Program-made: the position numbers and the translations under genes
Assembly: GCA_001781205.1 (NCBI GenBank)
Contig: MFLE01000004.1
Span: 1 to 35,207 of the forward strand
Length of the DNA: 35,207 bases
Reading direction: 5' to 3'
Origin: Candidatus Kaiserbacteria bacterium RIFCSPHIGHO2_02_FULL_49_34
GTDB lineage: Bacteria; Patescibacteriota; Minisyncoccia; Phycocordibacterales; UBA918
Part shown: positions 30,792-35,207 of the stretch, in pieces
Position numbering within the stretch: position 1 is the stretch's first letter
How the letters are laid out: the number at the start of each line of letters is the position of its first letter
The notes under the pieces: generated by a model
Told to the model about the DNA's origin: nothing
The model's input: the letters and a program-made list of their open reading frames with translations, nothing else
Databases searched by the model: none

Positions 30792-31259
30792 TTAGTTGTT
30801 GTCCTTGTTTATCTTTTTAAGATAACGATACTCTATCGTTTGTAATGTGGAGAAGGTGAATATAACGAAGATGGTCGTGGCTGCGGCGACCGTATAGAGT
30901 CCGAAACCTGCTGCCATGCCGATGGCGGCTGCAACCCACATGCCAGCAGCAGTGGTGAGTCCACGTGTCACGTTGGTCGCATTGGTATAAATCACTCCTG
31001 CGCCGAGGAATCCGACGCCGACAACAATTTGAGCAGCAACGCGAAGGGGGTCAAAATTCGTTGCGTCCACATACTCCTGCGAAACAAGGAGTGATGCCAC
31101 CACAAAGACCGACGCGCCGAGCGCAATGAGTCCGTAAGTGCGCAGTCCTACATTGCCGCCACGTGCGGTCCGTTCCGCGCCAATCGCGAGCCCGAGCCCG
31201 AGCGCAATGAGGAGTCGTCCAATTCCTTCCCATTCTGTAATCATCAAGTCTACCATCAT
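30792..31259 (-). CDS. MgtC/SapB-family membrane protein
   Basis: 155 residues with about four transmembrane helices. Signatures are LGLGLAIGAERTARGGNVGLRTYGLIALGA and VGFLGAGVIYTNATNVTRGLTTAAGMWVAAAIGMAAG, the two conserved blocks of the MgtC N-terminal domain. The soluble ACT-like C-terminal domain of virulence-type MgtC is absent. The family is linked to magnesium homeostasis and F-ATPase control in some bacteria; the role here is not shown. The first of two adjacent ATGs (31259) is 6 nt after a minus-strand TACAAT. Confidence 0.9.
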   Translation of the reverse strand: MMVDLMITEWEGIGRLLIALGLGLAIGAERTARGGNVGLRTYGLIALGASVFVVASLLVSQEYVDATNFDPLRVAAQIVVGVGFLGAGVIYTNATNVTRGLTTAAGMWVAAAIGMAAGFGLYTVAAATTIFVIFTFSTLQTIEYRYLKKINKDNN

Positions 31260-31265
31260 TGTTGC

Positions 31266-31271
31266 ATTGTA
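31266..31271 (-). promoter_or_regulatory. -10 box (TACAAT) of mgtC-exonuclease-glutaredoxin unit
   Basis: Minus-strand TACAAT with a 6-nt gap to the ATG at 31259; leaderless type. Confidence 0.7.
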
Positions 31272-31370
31272 CTACAGATTTCAAAAAACATGCACACTCT
31301 TGCGTCGGACAGCTCTCTATTGTATGGTATGTGTGTTGCTCCTTTTTCTACTGCCCGTTCCGAGGTTCAT

Positions 31371-31754
31371 ATGAAAATTATCCTTGTTGGCTCCATTGCT
31401 GTGGTTGTGTGGGGCGCTCTATGGCTCCTTGCATCGCTTGCTATGGCGATTCTCTCGTTTCCGTTCTCTCTGTTTGCAATACAAGCAGATTGGCTGGAGC
31501 GAGTTGATGCGCTCATGATGCTTATCATGCTTATGTCCACCTATCAGTGGCTCGCTTACACGGCACGTCAACAAAAACAGCAACATGTGTTCGATACGTT
31601 GAAGTCTGGTATAGCTGTCCTCCTTCCACTCTTTGTGGGAGAAATTCTCAATTCCTATGAAATTAGTGAAGGTAGATCGCTTGGTATCTACTGTAGCATC
31701 GCTGTCTACCTTCTTCTTCGCGGCAAGATTTGGAATTTTCGTTCATTAGTCTAG
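31371..31754 (+). CDS. Small multi-pass membrane protein of unknown function
   Basis: 127 residues from ATG 31371, with about four hydrophobic helices (IILVGSIAVVVWGALWLLAS, LMMLIMLMSTYQWLAYTA, IAVLLPLFVGEIL, LGIYCSIAVYLLL). The start is uncertain: the track begins at 31290 and another in-frame ATG is at 31329. I prefer 31371 because CGAGG lies just upstream and MKIILVGS is a natural membrane N-terminus. A possible -10 TATTGT is at 31318-31323. No family recognised. Confidence 0.65.
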   Translation: MKIILVGSIAVVVWGALWLLASLAMAILSFPFSLFAIQADWLERVDALMMLIMLMSTYQWLAYTARQQKQQHVFDTLKSGIAVLLPLFVGEILNSYEISEGRSLGIYCSIAVYLLLRGKIWNFRSLV

Positions 31755-31784
31755 TGCAGTATGCACCAGCAAAGCTCATAGTAT

Positions 31785-31810
31785 AGCCGCGAGTATATTC
31801 GCGGCTTTTC
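31785..31810 (+). terminator. Terminator after small membrane-protein gene
   Basis: AGCCGCGA-GTATAT-TCGCGGCT followed by TTTCTTTG: perfect 8-bp GC-rich stem. Confidence 0.85.
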
Positions 31811-31890
31811 TTTGTTTTTGCATGTTTCTTGTGACCTTGTAATGGCAATTGAGAAGATGGAATTACTTCGTGGAAACAAGGCCGTACGGG

Positions 31891-31919
31891 TTGCATTTAT
31901 TGCCTACCTATAGTAAAGT
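31891..31919 (+). promoter_or_regulatory. Probable promoter of rpsL-rpsG
   Basis: TTGCAT (31891-31896), a 17-bp spacer and TAAAGT (31914-31919); an alternative -10 is TATAGT at 31909-31914. Either leaves an mRNA leader of roughly 12-17 nt before the ATG at 31938, so this unit is not leaderless. Confidence 0.55.
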
Positions 31920-31937
31920 ACCCGCACCGTAAACATT

Positions 31938-32351
31938 ATGGCAACAATTAATCAATTGACAAGAAAGGCACGTAAGAGCCCTATCACGAAATCTCGTGTA
32001 GGTGCGCTTGCTGTTGGTTTCGACAAGGTAAAGAACCGCCCAAATGCATACAACTCGCCGTTTAAGCGAGGTGTGTGTACGCGTGTTACTACCAAGACAC
32101 CACGCAAGCCGAACTCAGCGATTCGAAAGATCGCCCGTGTCCGTCTCACTAACGGTCAGGAAATCACTGCGTACATCCCTGGTATGAAGCATACCATTCA
32201 GGAGCACTCAGTGGTGATGGTCCGTGGTGGTCGCGTTAAGGACATCGGTGTAAACTACACCGTTGTCCGCGGCCGCTTCGATGCAGCTGGAGTTGTGGGT
32301 CGTGCGACTGCACGTTCACGCTACGGTGTAAAACGCCCTAAGGCGAAATAA
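31938..32351 (+). CDS. rpsL: 30S ribosomal protein S12 (uS12)
   Basis: Decoding-centre protein. The 137-residue product begins [13 protein letters not shown], has a Firmicutes-like ~13-residue insertion before KRGVCTRV, then [35 protein letters not shown] and ends [13 protein letters not shown]. Two departures: the Lys that is changed to Arg in streptomycin-resistant mutants of other bacteria (first Lys of TPKKPNS) is Arg here, and the usually invariant KDLPGVRY loop is KDIGVNY, one residue shorter and without proline. rpsG follows after 79 nt. Confidence 0.96.
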   Translation: MATINQLTRKARKSPITKSRVGALAVGFDKVKNRPNAYNSPFKRGVCTRVTTKTPRKPNSAIRKIARVRLTNGQEITAYIPGMKHTIQEHSVVMVRGGRVKDIGVNYTVVRGRFDAAGVVGRATARSRYGVKRPKAK

Positions 32352-32359
32352 TCGAAGCC

Positions 32360-32385
32360 CCGGTGCTCTAGAGACCAGAGCTCGG
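32360..32385 (+). promoter_or_regulatory. Hairpin in the rpsL-rpsG intercistronic region
   Basis: CCG..GCTCT pairs with AGAGC.CGG around a 7-nt loop. In E. coli, S7 represses its operon by binding structure between these two genes; whether this hairpin serves that role here is inference only. The rest of the 79-nt gap is A/T-rich. Confidence 0.35.
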
Positions 32386-32430
32386 AAAATTTATAAGGTA
32401 TTACTCGCTAATAGATAACGAAAGAACAAT

Positions 32431-32901
32431 ATGCGACGACCAATAAAACGACGTAATAATATCATTCCTGATGAGCGTTACAGCTCAGAGGATGTATCAC
32501 GTCTCGTCAATTATGTGATGCTCAACGGACAGAAGCAGACAGCCCTCAAGATTGTCTACGCTGCGTTCGAAGCTATCAAGGCCGGTGAAGGTAACCCTGA
32601 CCCACTTGAAGTCTTCAACCAAGCTGTCCGTAACGCAAGCCCACTCATGGAAGTGCGTTCACGTCGCGTCGGTGGTGCAAACTACCAGGTGCCGCGTGAA
32701 GTACGCCCTGAGCGCCGCATGCAGCTCGCGCTTCGCTGGATCATCAAGGCATCACGTGCCCATGCTGGTCAGCCAATGTTCAAGTCACTCGCTCAAGAAC
32801 TCCTTGCCGCTTCGAAAGAAGAAGGCTCTGCAGTTAAAAAGCGCGATGACGTGCACAAGATGGCAGAAGCCAACCGCGCATTCGCCCACTTCGCGTGGTA
32901 G
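32431..32901 (+). CDS. rpsG: 30S ribosomal protein S7 (uS7)
   Basis: Primary 16S rRNA-binding protein that nucleates the 30S head. The 156-residue product has RRPIKRRNNIIPDERYSSEDV, VNYVMLNGQKQTALKIVY, ASPLMEVRSRRVGGANYQVP, EVRPERRMQLALRWI and the C-terminal DDVHKMAEANRAFAHFAW, all standard. In most bacteria fusA and tuf follow in the str operon; here a terminator and an exported repeat-protein gene follow instead. Confidence 0.96.
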   Translation: MRRPIKRRNNIIPDERYSSEDVSRLVNYVMLNGQKQTALKIVYAAFEAIKAGEGNPDPLEVFNQAVRNASPLMEVRSRRVGGANYQVPREVRPERRMQLALRWIIKASRAHAGQPMFKSLAQELLAASKEEGSAVKKRDDVHKMAEANRAFAHFAW

Positions 32902-32910
32902 TGAAAGCAG

Positions 32911-32933
32911 AAAAATCGCGCAAGCGATTTTTT
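32911..32933 (+). terminator. Terminator of rpsL-rpsG
   Basis: AAAAATCGC-GCAA-GCGATTTTTT: 9-bp stem, GNRA-type loop, T6. Confidence 0.88.
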
Positions 32934-32977
32934 GTTGTGCACTGACTATCTACAGCATGCTTTTTCAAAAGGTGGTG

Positions 32978-32983
32978 TACACT
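32978..32983 (+). promoter_or_regulatory. -10 box (TACACT) of Asp-box-like repeat gene
   Basis: TACACT with an 8-nt gap to the ATG at 32992, the same spacing as the RCC1 paralogue. Confidence 0.65.
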
Positions 32984-32991
32984 ATCTACAT

Positions 32992-34809
32992 ATGAAAAAT
33001 ATACAGATTTTCACCGCGCTCATTGCGGTCAGTTTCGTTCTTATTGTTGGCATCGTCCTCCGCTACACTGGCGCAGCCGACGTGGCTACCACCGCAGAAA
33101 TCCAAAACGAACCACCAACCATCGATACTGTTCGTTACAGTACTACTGCATATGGCGCCGACAACCTTTCCATAAGTGGCATCTTGCCAAATATCGGTAC
33201 GGACCGAGTCGTTCACATCAACGGACAAGTCACTGACCTTAATGGAGAGAATGATATCGCGTCGTCAACGCTCTCACTTAACTTCTATCGTATCAGTAAG
33301 TCAATCGGCTGTGTAACAGACAAAAACGACTGCTATCGAGTCATTCCTTGTGATACCAGTTACATCGAGGGTGATGATACACAAATTGCATACGACTGTC
33401 CGGTATCACTTGCATACTGGGTAGATGCCACTGATAGTGCCTCCGCTTACGGCAGTGATACATGGGTAGCACATGTCACCGTGAGTGATGTTGCTGGACT
33501 GCAAACGCAAAGTGCGGCGACTATCGAAGTCAACTCACTTCTTGCTCTCAATCTCCCTGAAGCAATTGACTACGGCACCCGTTCGCTCGGCGAAGTTTCA
33601 TCATCAACTACAAATATCGAAACAATCATCACTCAGCGTGGCAACACCAAGGCTGACGTACAGCTCTCTGGTTCGAATATGGGCTGCAGCGCAATCGGTA
33701 CACTTGCTACTTCAACACAGGCGTGGGCACTTGAAAGTGTCGGTCACACCGCATCAACAATCCTCACCGACACGCTCACTGCAGCAAAACGAAACATCTT
33801 ACTCCGTACTGATGAATCAAACGAACTCTCCGCAAACCTTTACTGGAACATTGCCATTCCTACGTCAGGAGTGAAGGGTACCTGTACAGGTGCAAATACG
33901 ATTGCGGTGATTGCGAAGGCGCAGGCTGGTATTGAGTGGACGTCTCGCACGAGTGCTGCGGATAACTTTTGGCATTCCGTTACGTATGGTAATAATCTCT
34001 TCGTTGCCGTCGCCGGCATTGGTGAAAGTAATCGCGTCATGACGTCACCAGACGGCATCACCTGGACACCTCATGAGGCAGCTGTAGCAAACTTTTGGGC
34101 GTCTGTTACTTTCGGACAGGGCATCTTTGTTGCGGTTGCTATCAGCGGTTCAAGTAATCGCGTCATGACGTCACCAGACGGCATCACCTGGACACCTCGT
34201 ACTGCTGCGGTAAATAATAATTGGAAATCGGTCACGTATGGCAATGGTTTATTTGTTGCGGTGTCGTACTCTGGTTCAGGCAATCGTGTCATGACTTCAC
34301 CTGATGGCATTACTTGGACATCGCGGGCCAGTGCTGCAGACAACAGCTGGGAATCTGTTACGTACGGCAATGGCGTCTTCGTTGCCGTTGCATTATCAGG
34401 CACTGGCAATCGCGTCATGACGTCACCAGACGGTATCACCTGGACCCTGCGTACCCCCGCAGTTGATAATGATTGGCGCTCTGTCACCTACGGTAACGGC
34501 ATCTTTGTAGCAGTCTCTGACAGCGGTTCAAGTAATCGCGTCATGACGTCGCCAGACGGTATCACCTGGACATCCCAAACTTCAGCAGCAGATAACGGCT
34601 GGGACTCTGTTACTTATGGTAATGATTTATTCGTAGCAGTATCGTATGATGGTACTGGCAATCGCGTCATGACCTCACCTGACGGCATCACTTGGATATC
34701 TCGTGTAAGTGCAGTAGACAACAGCTGGAAATCTGTTGTCTACGGCGATGGTCGCTTCGTGGCAGTTTCTTCTGATGGTACCAGTAACCGCGTCATGACT
34801 TCAGACTAG
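32992..34809 (+). CDS. Exported beta-propeller protein with seven Asp-box-like 42-residue repeats
   Basis: 605 residues. N-terminal hydrophobic helix (about 5-23, IFTALIAVSFVLIVGIVL) then RYTGAAD. The shared module (to about 305) has DTVRYSTTAYGADNL, SGILPNIGT, four Cys around CVTDKNDCYRVIPCD, LLALNLPEAIDYGTR and YWNIAIP. Seven tandem 42-residue repeats follow: SVTYGNG.FVAV, then NRVMTSPDGITWT. SPDGITW resembles the sialidase Asp-box (S-x-D-x-G-x-T-W) one residue shorter, so a seven-bladed propeller is likely. No catalytic residues of a sialidase are apparent. The track's start at 32932 precedes the -10 box. Monocistronic. Confidence 0.88.
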   Translation: MKNIQIFTALIAVSFVLIVGIVLRYTGAADVATTAEIQNEPPTIDTVRYSTTAYGADNLSISGILPNIGTDRVVHINGQVTDLNGENDIASSTLSLNFYRISKSIGCVTDKNDCYRVIPCDTSYIEGDDTQIAYDCPVSLAYWVDATDSASAYGSDTWVAHVTVSDVAGLQTQSAATIEVNSLLALNLPEAIDYGTRSLGEVSSSTTNIETIITQRGNTKADVQLSGSNMGCSAIGTLATSTQAWALESVGHTASTILTDTLTAAKRNILLRTDESNELSANLYWNIAIPTSGVKGTCTGANTIAVIAKAQAGIEWTSRTSAADNFWHSVTYGNNLFVAVAGIGESNRVMTSPDGITWTPHEAAVANFWASVTFGQGIFVAVAISGSSNRVMTSPDGITWTPRTAAVNNNWKSVTYGNGLFVAVSYSGSGNRVMTSPDGITWTSRASAADNSWESVTYGNGVFVAVALSGTGNRVMTSPDGITWTLRTPAVDNDWRSVTYGNGIFVAVSDSGSSNRVMTSPDGITWTSQTSAADNGWDSVTYGNDLFVAVSYDGTGNRVMTSPDGITWISRVSAVDNSWKSVVYGDGRFVAVSSDGTSNRVMTSD

Positions 34810-34825
34810 CAAACACTCTGCAAGT

Positions 34826-34851
34826 ACAAAAAATCCTTTGGGATTTTTTGT
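34826..34851 (+). terminator. Terminator after Asp-box-like repeat gene
   Basis: ACAAAAAATCC-TTTG-GGATTTTTTGT: perfect 11-bp stem with T6. Its core (AAAAAATCC/GGATTTTTT) resembles the terminator of the RCC1 paralogue. Confidence 0.88.
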
Positions 34852-34884
34852 TTGGAGAACGTTTTGCGTTTTCCCAATTCGGAG

Positions 34885-34890
34885 TACAAT
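34885..34890 (+). promoter_or_regulatory. -10 box (TACAAT) of fourth paralogue, leaderless type
   Basis: TACAAT with a 6-nt gap to the ATG at 34897. Confidence 0.65.
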
Positions 34891-34896
34891 ACATTC

Positions 34897-35207
34897 ATGA
34901 CAAACACAAAAACAATCACCACTCTCATCGCCATCAGTTTCCTCCTCATCATAGGAATCGTTCTCCGCTACACCCAAGCAGCAGACGAAGTATCAACCAC
35001 CGCAGAAGTACAAAACACCCCACCAACCGTTGATACCATCCGTTTTGCAACAACAGCATACAGTGCAGATGATTTAACAAGCTCTGGTATTCTTCCAAAC
35101 GTAGGAACAACCCGTACTATCCACGTGAACGGCACCATTCACGACGACAACGGAGAAGCAGACATCGCCTCAAGCACCCTCAACCTCGTCTTCCACAAAA
35201 CAACCGC
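34897..35207 (+). CDS. Exported protein with shared N-terminal module, 3' end cut by window edge
   Basis: 103 codons are visible and no stop is reached. The ORF track misses this frame. It starts MTNTKTITTLIAISFLLIIG, a hydrophobic anchor ending in LRYTQAAD, and continues EVSTTAEVQNTPP, VDTIRFATTAYSADDL, SSGILPNVGTTRTIHVNG and DIASSTLNLVFHKTT, clearly homologous to the 13390 and 32992 proteins. The C-terminal repeat type cannot be seen. It follows the 32992 gene in tandem, separated by a terminator and its own -10 box. Confidence 0.85.
   Translation, partial: MTNTKTITTLIAISFLLIIGIVLRYTQAADEVSTTAEVQNTPPTVDTIRFATTAYSADDLTSSGILPNVGTTRTIHVNGTIHDDNGEADIASSTLNLVFHKTT

Overview
The window looks like a chromosomal segment from a member of the Candidatus Patescibacteria (CPR), most likely a Parcubacteria/Paceibacteria lineage (a Kaiserbacteria-like genome is my guess). 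The reasons are the compact layout, standard stop codons, many small conserved proteins of unknown function, divergent but complete core genes (gyrA, scpB, parB, rpsL, rpsG, rpmG), an absence of biosynthetic operons other than cell-wall genes, and a family of long exported repeat proteins. Base composition is near 50% GC throughout, except for one visibly richer gene (SPFH, 21040-21966). I see no rRNA, tRNA, CRISPR array, insertion sequence or convincing replication origin. No gene-free stretch exceeds 300 bases.

Layout. 1-1185 is the 3' part of an exported Kelch-repeat protein. 1266-1847 is rnhB. 2049-5806 is a cell-division and cell-wall operon (scpB, D,D-carboxypeptidase, mraY, ftsW). 5944-9410 holds an MBL-fold protein, a small membrane protein and gyrA. 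9615-12472 holds a LysM envelope protein and a small acidic protein. 12656-13351 is uppS. 13390-15432 is an exported RCC1-repeat protein. 15508-19944 holds parB and a UvrD helicase with a C-terminal RecB-type nuclease. 19994-22917 is a mixed-strand block (conserved unknown, membrane-anchored unknown, SPFH/slipin, DsbA-like). 22956-26718 holds uppP, the divergent tmk/tdk pair, rpmG and murD. 26908-29746 holds a DEAD-box helicase with a long RGG-like tail and a PEBP-domain membrane protein. 29789-31259 is a reverse operon mgtC, exonuclease, glutaredoxin. 31371-31754 is a small membrane protein. 31938-32901 is rpsL-rpsG. 32992-34809 is an exported Asp-box-like repeat protein, and from 34897 to the edge is the start of a fourth paralogue.

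How it works together. Six genes belong to the lipid II/peptidoglycan pathway (uppS, uppP, murD, mraY, ftsW and the carboxypeptidase). tdk and tmk are consecutive steps of thymidine salvage and are transcribed divergently from overlapping promoters. The DsbA-like protein and glutaredoxin fit a cell that exports disulfide-bonded proteins, and the propeller family carries conserved cysteines.

Most notable observations. (1) Four paralogous exported proteins share one N-terminal module; in the three whose C-terminus is visible it carries an unrelated beta-propeller repeat type: Kelch x6, RCC1 x7, Asp-box-like x7. (2) Most transcription units begin with a -10 box (usually TATACT) whose last base lies 6-9 nt before the ATG, implying widespread leaderless mRNAs and correcting many ORF-track starts. 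(3) Two large nested palindromes with shared ends but covarying arms sit directly after the stop codons of gyrA and the DEAD-box gene and before terminators. (4) The SPFH gene has foreign-looking composition, a Shine-Dalgarno site and a classic promoter with an operator-like palindrome.
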